Origin: Schaalia turicensis ACS-279-V-Col4
GTDB lineage: Bacteria > Actinomycetota > Actinomycetes > Actinomycetales > Actinomycetaceae
Assembly: GCF_000296505.1 (NCBI RefSeq)
Contig: NZ_JH815208.1
Span: forward strand, 1 to 49,543
Direction: 5' to 3'
DNA: 49,543 nt
Positions within the stretch are counted from its first letter, which is position 1. Every line of letters starts with the position of its first letter. A program made the position numbers and the translations under genes. Positions 12,441-21,095 of this stretch are shown here, in pieces. A model generated the notes under the pieces. The model searched no databases. It worked only from the letters and a program-made list of their open reading frames with translations, and had not been told where the DNA came from.

Positions 12441-13808
12441 TCAGAGCTTGACGGCCCAGGCAGCCTCGCGAATAACTTCGGAGACAGTCGGGTGGGGGAA
12501 GACAACCTGACGGAGGTCTTCGACGGTCAGTTCCATTTCGAGGACGGCCTGTGCGCCCCAGATCATTTCTGCTGCGTATGCGCCGAGCACATGGATGCCG
12601 AGGACCTGGTGGGTCTTCGGATCAACGAGGATCTTGGCTTCACCAGGAGCCTTGAAGCCGTTCTCCGCAATGAAGCGACCAGACATCTGAGCGGGGACCT
12701 TTGCAACTAGGACGTCGCGGCCTTCGCGCTTTGCAGCAGATTCGGTGAGGCCAACGCCTGCAGCCTCGGGAATGGAGAAGACTGCCCACGGAACAGTGTT
12801 CCAGCGCATAACCTCGCCAACCTTGCATGCATCGGGGTTGATGATGTTCGCGGAAGCAATTTCTGCCATGCGGTATGCGGCGTGTGCTAGCAGTGAACGG
12901 CCGGTGACGTCACCAATTGCCCACACGTTCGGCAGATTGGTACGCATGCAGTCATCGACAACGATGCCTCGGTTGATTTCGAGACCCGCTTCTTCGGCGC
13001 CCCAGCCAGCGGTTGCCGAGCGACGACCAACAGCCATGAGCACGACGTCAGCTTCGAGGACCTTCTTTTCGTCACCCTTCGAGTAGTGGACCGTTGCGCC
13101 GTCGAGAGACTCAACGCGGCAACCGAGTTCGAAGGTGATGCCCTTCATCGCTGCGCGCATCTTGGCAGCCATGTCATCATCCATGAATGGCAGGATTTCC
13201 GGGGTCATTTCGATAATCGTGACCTCCGAGCCGAGGGTCGAGTACAGTGAAGCAAACTCGACGCCGATAACGCCACCACCGATAACGGCGAGACGCTTGG
13301 GGACCTCAGGCAGAGAGAGGATACCGGTCGAATCGACCAGGTGCGGGTTGTCCTTGACACCCGGCAACGGCGGAACAGCGGGAACCGAACCGGTTGCGAT
13401 GATGACGTGCTCGGAAGTGTAGGTGATACCGTCAGCGGTGACCTTGCCGGGACCGTCGAAGTGACCACGTGCGGACACAACGGTGACGCCTGCTCGCTTT
13501 TCGGTTGCTGCAACACCGGAAACGAGGCCCTTAACAACCTTTTCCTTCCAGTCCTGCAGGCGACCCCAGTCGAGGGTCACGCCGGTTGCGTCAACACCGA
13601 ACTGGCCAGCTTCCTTGGCGTGCAGGTAGTTCTTTGCACCAGCAAGGAGGGTCTTGGTCGGGATGCACCCAACGTTAAGGCAGGTGCCACCAAGGTACTG
13701 CTCTTCAATGAGAAGAACCTTTTTGCCGGCGTGCCCCAGACGCTCGGCAGCAAGGTAGCCACCAGGGCCTGCGCCGAGGACAATTACGTCGTAGTGAGTT
13801 TCAGTCAT
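12441..13808 (-). CDS. lpdA: dihydrolipoyl dehydrogenase (E3)
   Basis: This 455-residue flavoprotein disulfide reductase reoxidises dihydrolipoyl groups on E2 and makes NADH. It shows the FAD motif GAGPGGYLAAERLG, the redox disulfide in GGTCLNVGCIPTK, the NAD motif VIGGGVIGVEFAS and the C-terminal HPTVSEVIREA carrying the catalytic His-Glu pair. The length is normal. AGGAG lies about 8 nt before the ATG. It lies between E2 and E1 with short gaps (19 and 32 bp), so it is probably dedicated to this complex. The symbol is by family; the genome may hold another copy. Confidence 0.93.
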   Translation of the reverse strand: MTETHYDVIVLGAGPGGYLAAERLGHAGKKVLLIEEQYLGGTCLNVGCIPTKTLLAGAKNYLHAKEAGQFGVDATGVTLDWGRLQDWKEKVVKGLVSGVAATEKRAGVTVVSARGHFDGPGKVTADGITYTSEHVIIATGSVPAVPPLPGVKDNPHLVDSTGILSLPEVPKRLAVIGGGVIGVEFASLYSTLGSEVTIIEMTPEILPFMDDDMAAKMRAAMKGITFELGCRVESLDGATVHYSKGDEKKVLEADVVLMAVGRRSATAGWGAEEAGLEINRGIVVDDCMRTNLPNVWAIGDVTGRSLLAHAAYRMAEIASANIINPDACKVGEVMRWNTVPWAVFSIPEAAGVGLTESAAKREGRDVLVAKVPAQMSGRFIAENGFKAPGEAKILVDPKTHQVLGIHVLGAYAAEMIWGAQAVLEMELTVEDLRQVVFPHPTVSEVIREAAWAVKL

Positions 13809-13827
13809 TATGTGTACTCCTAATTAC

Positions 13828-15180
13828 TCAAGCCAGAACAGTGACGTCGATGTTTTCGATAGCGACAACGAGATCCTTCAGGAAGCGTGCGCCGTCGGCG
13901 CCATCAATGACCTGGTGGTCGATCGTAAGCGACAGGTTGATACGTTGTTCAACACCGATCTCGCCGTCAGCTTTGACAACCGGACGCGGCGTGATGGTGC
14001 CAACGCCGAGGATTGCGGTCTGCGGGCGGTTAATGACCGGGGTGAAGGTTTCGATGCCGAAGGAACCGATGTTGGACACCGTGAAAGTGCCACCACCAAG
14101 AAGGTCGGGGCTGATCGTTCCGGCGATGGCGTCAGCTGCGAGGCTCTTTGCCTGAGCAGAGAACTGCTTGAGCGACAGGGCCTGAGCGGAGCGGATCACG
14201 GGAACCAAAAGACCGCGCGGAGTATCGGCTGCGAAGCCGAGGTGAACCTGCTCGAACTTGGTCAGGGTGCCATCCTCGAGGTGAGCGTTGAAAACCGGGT
14301 ACTTCGGGAGCGTGCGGGACACTGCGAAGCAGACGAGGTCGTTCAGGGTGATCTTGTTGAGGCCCAGAGCTTCGTCCGAGTTCTTGACCTTCTTGCGCAT
14401 CGCAAGAATGCCGGCTGCGTTGGCCGTCGTGTTGAGGGTCAGCTGTGCCGACTCCTGCAGGGATGCCATCATGCGCGAAGCAACAACCTTGCGGACACCC
14501 TTGAGCTTCTCGGAGGTGGAAGCACCCGGGAACTCTGCAGCAGGAATTGCAACTGCAGTCGCCACGACGGGAGCCGGAGCAGTCGGGTTTGCCAGATCAG
14601 CAGTCGTCACGCGACCACCAATACCGGTGCCTTCGCCAGTAGCCACACCTCCTTGCGCCTGCGCCGCTGAAGTGTACGCGGGGCCTGCTGCAATAGCGGC
14701 CTGAACATCACGTTCGATCACGCGACCGTGAGGACCGGAGCCCTCAGCAATCGCAGCGGTGTCAATACCCTTAGAACCGGCAAGAGCACGAGCGCGCGGG
14801 GAGACTGCACCGGTCGCAGCGGTCGTAGCAAAGGACGGCGCGGGAGCTGCTTCTTGAGCCGGAGCGCTTTCCGCCGCTGCTTCAGCAGCGCCGGCCTCGT
14901 CCGCCGAATCGTCAGCGGGAACAAGAGCGGAAATATCTTCGCCGGGCTCGCCGACGATGATGAGCGGATCCTTAACCGGAACCTCGTCGCCCTCTTCCCA
15001 CAGGATCTTCAGGACGGTACCGGCGTCAGTGCTCGGCACCTCCATTGTGGATTTGTCGGTCTCAATCGAGCAGAGAGTCTGGTCAACAGCGACGGTATCG
15101 CCAACCGAAACCTGCCATTCGACGATAATGCACGACTCCACAGAGTTGCCCAGCTGGGGCATCACCACGATGGTGGCCAT
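13828..15180 (-). CDS. dihydrolipoamide acyltransferase (E2)
   Basis: This 450-residue E2 core protein has a lipoyl domain at about 1-78 (ETDKSTMEV contains the lipoylated Lys). An Ala/Glu/Pro-rich linker follows. The peripheral-subunit binding domain lies near 122-160 (VSPRARALAGSKGIDTAAI), with a second Ala/Gly-rich linker after it. The acyltransferase domain carries the active site DHQVIDGADGARF (HxxxDG). Only one lipoyl domain is present. The start ATG follows AGGAGG. It is the second gene of the operon, 10 bp from the deoR stop, and presumably transfers an acyl group made by the fused E1 to CoA. Confidence 0.92.
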   Translation of the reverse strand: MATIVVMPQLGNSVESCIIVEWQVSVGDTVAVDQTLCSIETDKSTMEVPSTDAGTVLKILWEEGDEVPVKDPLIIVGEPGEDISALVPADDSADEAGAAEAAAESAPAQEAAPAPSFATTAATGAVSPRARALAGSKGIDTAAIAEGSGPHGRVIERDVQAAIAAGPAYTSAAQAQGGVATGEGTGIGGRVTTADLANPTAPAPVVATAVAIPAAEFPGASTSEKLKGVRKVVASRMMASLQESAQLTLNTTANAAGILAMRKKVKNSDEALGLNKITLNDLVCFAVSRTLPKYPVFNAHLEDGTLTKFEQVHLGFAADTPRGLLVPVIRSAQALSLKQFSAQAKSLAADAIAGTISPDLLGGGTFTVSNIGSFGIETFTPVINRPQTAILGVGTITPRPVVKADGEIGVEQRINLSLTIDHQVIDGADGARFLKDLVVAIENIDVTVLA

Positions 15181-15190
15181 GTGTTTCCTC

Positions 15191-15943
15191 CTAGACGATG
15201 CGTAGCTGCGTACGCTCGGTCAATTCCTTGATGGATTCTTCAGGAAGGTCGCCATCGGTAATGATGCCGGTGACGTCCTCAATTCCCATGAAGCTAACGA
15301 AGCCTGCTCGCCCAAACTTCGAAGAGTCTGAAAGCAACCAGGTTTCCTCCGTGCGCCCTCGCATGAGACTGCCAACATGCCCACCTTCAGCGAGCTGGGT
15401 TGTCAGACCTCGTTCGACACTGAATCCGTCAGTGCCAAGAAATACTAGGCGCGCGTTGAAGTCATTAATGGAACGCTCTGTAACAGGGCCGACCAAAGAT
15501 TCGGTTTCAGCATGGAAGCTACCGCCGGTCAGCGTGACCCGAATATGCGGGTTCGGACGAGCATTCTGGAAAACAAGAAGAGAATTAGTAACGACCTGAA
15601 CGCCACGACGTCCGGTCAGGTGCTTGACGACAAGAGCGCACGTCGTGCCAGCTTCGATCATGATGCGATCATCGTCGCGCACCATTTCGGCGGCCGCGCG
15701 GGCAATGCGCTCTTTGTCCTCGATTCGGTCAGACTGACGCAGTCGAATATTGCGGTAGGCAGTCGGACGAGCACCACCGTGGGTGCGAACAAGATGACCC
15801 TCATCTTCGAGGTCCTTCAAAGTGGTTCTAATCGTGACAGGCGAAACGTCGAGTTCTTCAGCCAGGACGTTAACATTCACCTCGCCTTCAACGGCAAGGC
15901 GATCAAGGATGTAACTGGTTCGTTGTGCGCGCCCCACACCCAT
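15191..15943 (-). CDS. DeoR-family transcriptional regulator
   Basis: This regulator of about 250 residues has an N-terminal winged helix (AQRTSYILDRLAVEGEVNVN, then LAEELDVSPVTIRTTLKDLE and HLVRTHGGA) and a C-terminal sugar-phosphate sensing domain (IMIEAGTTCALVVKHL, TNSLLVF, LTGGSF, DGFSVERGLTT). Members sense phosphorylated sugars. I start it at ATG 15943 or GTG 15937 (AAGAGG lies ahead of them). The longer frame to 16003 uses TTG and would overlap the promoter. It heads the E2-E3-E1-php-sdr-mdr operon and is probably its autoregulated repressor, sensing a pathway sugar phosphate. Start choice is uncertain by two codons. Confidence 0.88.
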   Translation of the reverse strand: MGVGRAQRTSYILDRLAVEGEVNVNVLAEELDVSPVTIRTTLKDLEDEGHLVRTHGGARPTAYRNIRLRQSDRIEDKERIARAAAEMVRDDDRIMIEAGTTCALVVKHLTGRRGVQVVTNSLLVFQNARPNPHIRVTLTGGSFHAETESLVGPVTERSINDFNARLVFLGTDGFSVERGLTTQLAEGGHVGSLMRGRTEETWLLSDSSKFGRAGFVSFMGIEDVTGIITDGDLPEESIKELTERTQLRIV

Positions 15944-15975
15944 CCCCTCTTCGTGAGCATCGATTAGATTGTCAC

Positions 15976-16022
15976 TTTCGTTTCGGTTTTTACAGTCTAG
16001 CAACTAAAACGAAAATCAACAA
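15976..16022 (-). promoter_or_regulatory. deoR operon promoter with inverted TTTCGTTT operator
   Basis: On the minus strand TTGTTG (plus 16017-16022) lies 17 bp from TAGACT (plus 15994-15999). One TTTCGTTT half (plus AAACGAAA, 16007-16014) falls between the two hexamers. Its inverted partner lies just after the expected start point (plus TTTCGTTT, 15976-15983). This fits autoregulation by the DeoR protein. Two exact copies of TTCACTGAAAAA lie upstream (16053-16064 and 16086-16097) and may be a further protein site. Confidence 0.55.
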
Positions 16023-16110
16023 GACCTGCCTCACAAGAAATAATAGCGACAATTCACTGAAAAACTCACGAAAATATACACAATTTTCACTGAAAAATCG
16101 CCAAATAACG

Positions 16111-16159
16111 AACTGCACTGTCGCTCAAACACTCAACGCGCTTGAACAACAGTGCAGTT
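16111..16159 (-). terminator. stem-loop after fucU, possible terminator
   Basis: AACTGCACTGT (16111-16121) and ACAGTGCAGTT (16149-16159) form a perfect 11-bp stem with a 27-nt loop. It lies just past the fucU stop on the minus strand and is followed by TTATTTGGCGATTTTT. It may separate the transporter/isomerase transcript from the deoR operon. A second inverted pair, TTTCGTA (16158-16164) and TACGAAA (16174-16180), overlaps it and may be an operator. Confidence 0.5.
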
Positions 16160-16183
16160 TCGTATGAAAGTTCTACGAAAGAC

Positions 16184-16615
16184 TCATTCTCCGGGCTGAC
16201 GAACGCCCACAGTCAGCAAAAGATTGCCGTACAGGCGCTGTTCGCCAGTCGCCACAATGATGCCCACATCTTCGCTACGCGCTGCATCGTAGAAGTCGAA
16301 ACGCGACAGCTCACCGAACTCGGTATCGGGCAACTGGGCCTTGAACTCATCATGGATCGGGATCTCAACGGCCGGCTGATCGGGAGCCGGAACCATGATC
16401 TCTGCCTTCTCGATCGGGCAGACCTGCTTCAGAACTTCCAGAATCTGAAGAACGTCCAGCATGCCAGGAGCGAAGTTCAGCGAGATAAGCTCGCAACGCT
16501 CAGACACACCGGTGGTGTGCGGGTAGTTCGCATCAGCAAGCAGAATCTTCGAACCGTGGCCAGCCGCGGCCAGTGCACGCAGGAACTGCGGGTGCGTCAT
16601 TGCTCCATAGATCAT
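16184..16615 (-). CDS. fucU: L-fucose mutarotase (RbsD/FucU family)
   Basis: This 143-residue protein interconverts alpha and beta anomers of L-fucose (or a related deoxysugar) before isomerisation. Family marks are GHGSKILLADANYP near residues 19-32 and RLYGNLLLTVGV near the C-terminus, with the conserved His, Asp and Tyr-Gly-Asn. The length is that of FucU. AAAGGA lies 9 nt before the ATG. It is the last gene of the transporter-fucI-kinase-lacI operon, 15 bp after lacI, which supports a deoxyhexose substrate. RbsD-type ribose pyranase activity is the alternative, but fucI nearby makes fucose more likely. Confidence 0.88.
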   Translation of the reverse strand: MIYGAMTHPQFLRALAAAGHGSKILLADANYPHTTGVSERCELISLNFAPGMLDVLQILEVLKQVCPIEKAEIMVPAPDQPAVEIPIHDEFKAQLPDTEFGELSRFDFYDAARSEDVGIIVATGEQRLYGNLLLTVGVRQPGE

Positions 16616-16630
16616 GAAGATCTGTCCTTT

Positions 16631-17626
16631 CTATTCAATCGAGCTGGACCGGATGATCAGCTCAGGGTCAATCGTCACATCCTCGCTCTTACCGCCGCGC
16701 ATCATCGAACACACGATACGAACAGCAGCACGACCAAGGCGGTCAAAAGGCTGACGAACAGTCGTCAGCGGAGGGGCATAGCAATCAGCGCCATCAATAT
16801 CATCGAATCCAACGACCTTAACGTCTGTCGGAATCTTCGCTCCCCGTTCGTGAATCAATCGCATGGCACCAAGCGCCAACTGATCATTCGCTGTTTGAAT
16901 TCCCTGGGGAAGCTCTGCCAGCGAGCGCATAGCGTCATATCCATCTTGCGAGTTCCACGAATATGACTCGATCACTTTGCCTTCGACTCCGTGTTCTTCG
17001 CACGAGAGTTTAAAGCCCTGCAAGCGCATGGAAGCATCAGACCAACCCGACGGGCCCGCAACATGAACGATGTCGGTAATCCCTTGATTCAGCAGATGAT
17101 CAGTCGCTAGCTCTGCGCCTCGAACATTATTAATGGACACTGTCGAAATTCCATCCAAATCGTGTTCGCTAGTCAGCACCAAAACCGTCGGAACCCGCTT
17201 GCCAATCTGAATGGCAAGGTCAACGCTCGGGTCCTGTCCAGCAAGGATCACAACCCCATCAACATCGAATGGCGCCACGTCGTTATGCAGTTCACCATTT
17301 GGCACATATGCGTTTGAAAGCGACACGTGATAGCCGGCTTCAGAACCTGCATTCAAAACCGAAAGCAAAACCCTCGCATGCCCGTGAAACATCGGGGCAG
17401 CCAGCAAAACGTGCAGAACGCCCGTCCGATTCGACGCAAGCGCGCGCGCCGCGTAATTCGGTCGATACCCAACTTCAGTAAGGATCAAGGAAATACGCGC
17501 ACGCGTCGCATCCGCAACCTCAGGATCACCGCGAACAACGCGTGAAACGGTATTCGATGAGACGCCCGCTAAACGCGCAACGTCTGCTAGCGAGACCTTC
17601 TTACCTGTTGGACGGCGTGTGGACAT
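16631..17626 (-). CDS. LacI-family transcriptional regulator
   Basis: This regulator of about 331 residues has the LacI helix-turn-helix (VSLADVARLAGVSSNTVSRV) and hinge (NYAARALASNRTGVLHV), then a periplasmic-binding-protein-like sensor domain ending in VGFDDIDGADCYAPPLTTVR. It probably represses the sugar operon and is released by the free sugar. ATG 17626 overlaps the kinase stop (17601) by 26 bp, suggesting coupled translation. The longer TTG frame at 17647 is less likely. Candidate operators CGTTA-N4-TAACG lie upstream of the transporter gene at 24813 and 24921. Confidence 0.9.
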   Translation of the reverse strand: MSTRRPTGKKVSLADVARLAGVSSNTVSRVVRGDPEVADATRARISLILTEVGYRPNYAARALASNRTGVLHVLLAAPMFHGHARVLLSVLNAGSEAGYHVSLSNAYVPNGELHNDVAPFDVDGVVILAGQDPSVDLAIQIGKRVPTVLVLTSEHDLDGISTVSINNVRGAELATDHLLNQGITDIVHVAGPSGWSDASMRLQGFKLSCEEHGVEGKVIESYSWNSQDGYDAMRSLAELPQGIQTANDQLALGAMRLIHERGAKIPTDVKVVGFDDIDGADCYAPPLTTVRQPFDRLGRAAVRIVCSMMRGGKSEDVTIDPELIIRSSSIE

Positions 17627-19010
17627 GGGTCTTTGCCGTTGCCGCAATCATCGCGGGGCGATCCGCGGGATCAAGGTGTCCAAGAAGTTCGAGTTGAGCA
17701 AGAAGCGAACCGAGAGTTGAAGCTTCAATCGGGCCGGCAACAACACGAACCTGCGCCGCTTCTGCCGTGAGATCGCACAGCAGGTGGTTGCGGGCACCTC
17801 CACCCACAAGGTTCAGCTGATCGGGTCGCTCTCCTGAAATCTGAGTCAGCTCATCAATCGCACGCGCATAGCGACGAGCGAAGGATTCGATAATCAGGCG
17901 AACGTACTCGGGCATCGAGGTCGGATGCGGAGCACACTGGTCATCGAGGGCAATATCAATCTTCTGTTGCATCTCACCAGGCTCAGCAAAGCGCGGGTCA
18001 TCCGGGTTGAAGAACACGGTGCACGGTGCACATTCACGGGCCTGCGCGACAAGCTCATCCGTATCAGTCGGAGTTCCTTCACGCTCCCACTGACGCTGGA
18101 TTTCCTGAAGAATCCACATACCCGTGATGTTGAAGAGCGGGCGAACTCCCCCGTCAGTGCGAGATTCGTTCGTCAAACCACGTTCGTATGCAGCATCCGA
18201 GATCAGCGGGTGATCCTCAAGAGCACCAAGAACTGACCAAGAACCACACGAGAGGAAGTACGCGCGGACGCCTTCATCAATGGGCAGACCGTGAACTGCG
18301 CATGCGGAGTCGTGTGCACCACCGCGGACGACGGTCAGTTGCTCGAGGCCTTCGACGGTGCACTGCCCAACAGCGGTGAGGTCGTCATTCAATTCACCAA
18401 CCCACGAGCGATCCAAGCCGAGGCGTTCGAACATGGCGTCGTTGAATCGTGGTGAGCCCGGTTCACATAGACCCGAGGTAGAGGCGATGGTGCGCGACCA
18501 GCCCTTCACTCCGGAAAGCTTCCAGGCGAAGTAGTCAGGAAGGAAAAGAATCGAGTCGGTCTTGGCAGCAAGTTCTGGATCTTCCAACGTAAAAGCCAGA
18601 AGCTGGTTTGCTGTGTTGATCGTTGCCGGGGCGATACCCGACATTTCAAAGAATGTGCGATCATCAACGCGCGAGCGGAATTCTTCGTGTGTGCGCTCGG
18701 TGCGCTCGTCGCGGTAGGCACGAACCTTGCCAACTCGCTCGTTATTTGCATCGAGGGGAACGAAGTCAACACCCCACGTATCCACGGAAACAGACACCGA
18801 GTCCGGGAATTGTTCCACTGCCTTTTTCAAACCGATAACGGTCTGTTCCCACATCGTGTCAACGTCCCAAGTCAACGAACCCGTTTCGTCACGGATTGCC
18901 TGATGCTTGAAACGGTGAACGTCAGTGATCTCAAGACGGCCATCAACAATAGTTCCAGCTAGAACTCGACCCGAAGCGGAACCGAGGTCAACAGCAAGTG
19001 CGGTGGTCAT
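17601..19010 (-). CDS. rhamnulokinase/fuculokinase-type FGGY sugar kinase
   Basis: This kinase of about 469 residues phosphorylates a ketose at C1, here probably L-fuculose (or L-rhamnulose). It opens with ALAVDLGSASGRVLAG. It also has the substrate segment VDTWGVDFVPLD, the ATP-site region GGAHDSACAVHGLP, and LNLVGGGARNHLLCDLTAEAA. The sequence looks most like RhaB-type kinases. I start it at ATG 19010 (AGGAAGGA, 8 nt spacing). An upstream ATG at 19049 adds 13 residues that the family lacks. It follows fucI in the operon across a gap of about 200 bp with two hairpins. Together with FucI it predicts a ketose-1-phosphate product. Confidence 0.88.
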   Translation of the reverse strand: MTTALAVDLGSASGRVLAGTIVDGRLEITDVHRFKHQAIRDETGSLTWDVDTMWEQTVIGLKKAVEQFPDSVSVSVDTWGVDFVPLDANNERVGKVRAYRDERTERTHEEFRSRVDDRTFFEMSGIAPATINTANQLLAFTLEDPELAAKTDSILFLPDYFAWKLSGVKGWSRTIASTSGLCEPGSPRFNDAMFERLGLDRSWVGELNDDLTAVGQCTVEGLEQLTVVRGGAHDSACAVHGLPIDEGVRAYFLSCGSWSVLGALEDHPLISDAAYERGLTNESRTDGGVRPLFNITGMWILQEIQRQWEREGTPTDTDELVAQARECAPCTVFFNPDDPRFAEPGEMQQKIDIALDDQCAPHPTSMPEYVRLIIESFARRYARAIDELTQISGERPDQLNLVGGGARNHLLCDLTAEAAQVRVVAGPIEASTLGSLLAQLELLGHLDPADRPAMIAATAKTHVHTPSNR

Positions 19011-19123
19011 TAAACGGGTCCTTCCTGGTACGGCAGGCGGGATGCTCATTTCGCGTCAATGCGAAGTGGCGACTTTGAGTGTTTTATAGCTTTATGGTCC
19101 GCGTCATCATTGAACGCTTGGGT

Positions 19124-19180
19124 GACTCTCAACATTGAGAGTCGGTGCGGTGGGTGAGCCCTAATGGGCTCACCCACCGC
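19124..19180 (-). other. two perfect hairpins between fucI and the kinase gene
   Basis: GACTCTCA...TGAGAGTC (19124-19143, 9-bp stem with CA loop) is followed by GCGGTGGGTGAGCCC (19147-19161) paired with GGGCTCACCCACCGC (19166-19180), a 15-bp perfect stem with a 4-nt loop. Neither has a U-tract on the minus strand. They probably stabilise the 3' end of the fucI message or set the ratio of isomerase to kinase. Confidence 0.6.
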
Positions 19181-19213
19181 TTTGACTTTCGTCAGCTAAC
19201 TGCGACTAAACAA

Positions 19214-20974
19214 TCAGCGGTACATCGGACCGAAGGTCTCGCATGCACGGTAGTCCGCGCCTTCGAGATCAACGGTACCGAACAGCGACCATGCCTTCGG
19301 GCGGAAGATCTTTTCTTCCGGAACGTTGTGCATGTTGACCGGGATACGGAGCATCGAGGCAAGCGTGATGAACAGGGCACCGTTGTGACCGTAGGAAATC
19401 GCGCCGTGGTTTGCGCCCCAGTTGTTCATGACATCGTAGGTCGTCTTAAAGGCACCTTCACCGGTGAGGTTCGGAACGAACCAGGTAGTCGGCCATTCGA
19501 TATTCGTGCGCTCTTCGATGGTGTAAGCAACTTCGTCAGGAAGCTCGACGGTCCAGCCTTCGCAGATCTGCATGACTGGCTTGCCGGCAACCAGGTTAAT
19601 GCGAATCATGGTGACAGGCATTTCACCTTCAGTGCGGAAGTGAGTCGAGAAACCACCACCGCGGAAGTAACCTGTCGATGCTGGGTGGAAGGTGGTTGCC
19701 TCAAGGGTTGCCTTCTGGTCTTCTTCGGTGACCTCCCAGAACGGCTTGATGACGGGCTTACCGTCACGGGTTGCCTTGCCAGCACCGTCAAGGGTGGTGG
19801 AACCGGAGTTGCGCAGGTCAAGGAAGCCCTGTGCCGCGCGCCCTTCCGGCTTCCAGCCGGTGACGCGCTCGACGGACTCGGGGCTCCAGTAGGTGCGAAC
19901 ATCGGAGAAGATCTGGGGCGTATTGGTCAACAGGTAGCCAAACAGCATCGAAGCACCGTTGAGCGAATCGTTCTCGGTTGCAAGAACGTTGGGCTGACGC
20001 GGACCGGTCCAGTCGAAGTTCGTGTTCAGAATGGTTTCCATAACGTCACCATTCGGGAAGTGGTCGGTCCACTGGCGCTGTCCTTGGAAACCTGCGGCGA
20101 TAGCACCGTGGCCACCAGCTTCTTCTTCAAAACCGAGCTCTGCAAGACGTGGGTTGCCGTTCATCAGGTCGCGACCGATCAAGGTCATCTTAGTGACGAA
20201 CTTCCACCAGTCCTCATGCTTCTCTGGGAACTGCCAATCTTCGGGGTTCCAGTCCTTGCCCTGCTTGAAGTTCTCGCGGATCCAGGTGTAAGCCCTCTCG
20301 TATTCTTCCGGATCGTAGATGCCTTCTTCAATGCGGCGGGCGAACTCGGACATGTCGATGTATTCGTTGCGCATTCCAAGGTAGGCACCGAAGAAGTCAG
20401 GGTTGACGACAGAACCAGCAATACCCATGGAAACCGAGCCCATGGACAGGTATGCCTTGCCACGCATCTGGGCAACTGCAAGACCAGCGGTAGCGTAGCT
20501 CAGAAGACGCTCACGAACATCTTCCGGAATGGAATTGTCATCGCCATCCTGGACATCCTTGCCGTAGATGCCGAATGCGGGGATACCGATCTGTGCGTGC
20601 CCAGCAAGAGCTGCTGCCAAGTAGACAGCGCCGGGGCGCTCGGTGCCGTTGAAGCCCCAGATTGCGTGCGGCATGGTGGCATCCATGTCCGTGGTTTCAG
20701 TGCCGTAGCACCAGCAGGGGGTAACGGTCAGGGTCAAGCCGACATTGTTGACGCGGAACTTGTCAGCGCAAGCCATTGCTTCGTGGACACGACCAATGGT
20801 GGTGTCAGCAATGACGCACTCGACGGGGGTGCCGTCGGTGTAACGGAGGTTTTCGGAGAAGAGCTTGGCAACAGCCTCAGCCATGCCCATGGTCTGCTCT
20901 TCGAGGCTTTCGCGGACACCGCGACGGCGACCATCGATTGCCGGGCGGATACCGATGCGGGGGTGATCAGTCAT
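19214..20974 (-). CDS. fucI: L-fucose isomerase
   Basis: This enzyme of about 586 residues matches the FucI length and is expected to convert L-fucose to L-fuculose (and often D-arabinose to D-ribulose) with manganese. Readable family segments are [84 protein letters not shown] and [16 protein letters not shown]. These include the acidic and His metal ligands. ATG 20974 has GAGGGA 6 nt upstream; the frame to 20986 adds four unneeded residues. It lies downstream of the binding-protein gene across a hairpin. This gene gives the best evidence for the substrate of the whole locus. Confidence 0.95.
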   Translation of the reverse strand: MTDHPRIGIRPAIDGRRRGVRESLEEQTMGMAEAVAKLFSENLRYTDGTPVECVIADTTIGRVHEAMACADKFRVNNVGLTLTVTPCWCYGTETTDMDATMPHAIWGFNGTERPGAVYLAAALAGHAQIGIPAFGIYGKDVQDGDDNSIPEDVRERLLSYATAGLAVAQMRGKAYLSMGSVSMGIAGSVVNPDFFGAYLGMRNEYIDMSEFARRIEEGIYDPEEYERAYTWIRENFKQGKDWNPEDWQFPEKHEDWWKFVTKMTLIGRDLMNGNPRLAELGFEEEAGGHGAIAAGFQGQRQWTDHFPNGDVMETILNTNFDWTGPRQPNVLATENDSLNGASMLFGYLLTNTPQIFSDVRTYWSPESVERVTGWKPEGRAAQGFLDLRNSGSTTLDGAGKATRDGKPVIKPFWEVTEEDQKATLEATTFHPASTGYFRGGGFSTHFRTEGEMPVTMIRINLVAGKPVMQICEGWTVELPDEVAYTIEERTNIEWPTTWFVPNLTGEGAFKTTYDVMNNWGANHGAISYGHNGALFITLASMLRIPVNMHNVPEEKIFRPKAWSLFGTVDLEGADYRACETFGPMYR

Positions 20975-21046
20975 TTGTTCCCTCATTCCTTGATCAAAAC
21001 TTCATTGTTGAGTGGGGGGCGATTCACACCCCTCGGATCCTACGTG

Positions 21047-21088
21047 TGAGTTGGGGCGGGCCCGAGTGAATGAGCCCACCCCAACTCA
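21047..21088 (-). other. hairpin between binding-protein gene and fucI
   Basis: TGAGTTGGGGCGGGC (21047-21061) pairs with GCCCACCCCAACTCA (21074-21088) with one mismatch. It starts 7 nt after the binding-protein stop on the minus strand and no U-run follows. Such hairpins commonly protect the abundant binding-protein message, so expression is probably highest upstream of it. Confidence 0.6.
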
Positions 21089-21095
21089 GTCAACA

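Noticed and set aside
19145..21049. 634-residue plus-strand open frame opposite fucI
   Set aside because: It mirrors the isomerase gene completely; the minus-strand frame has all FucI motifs.
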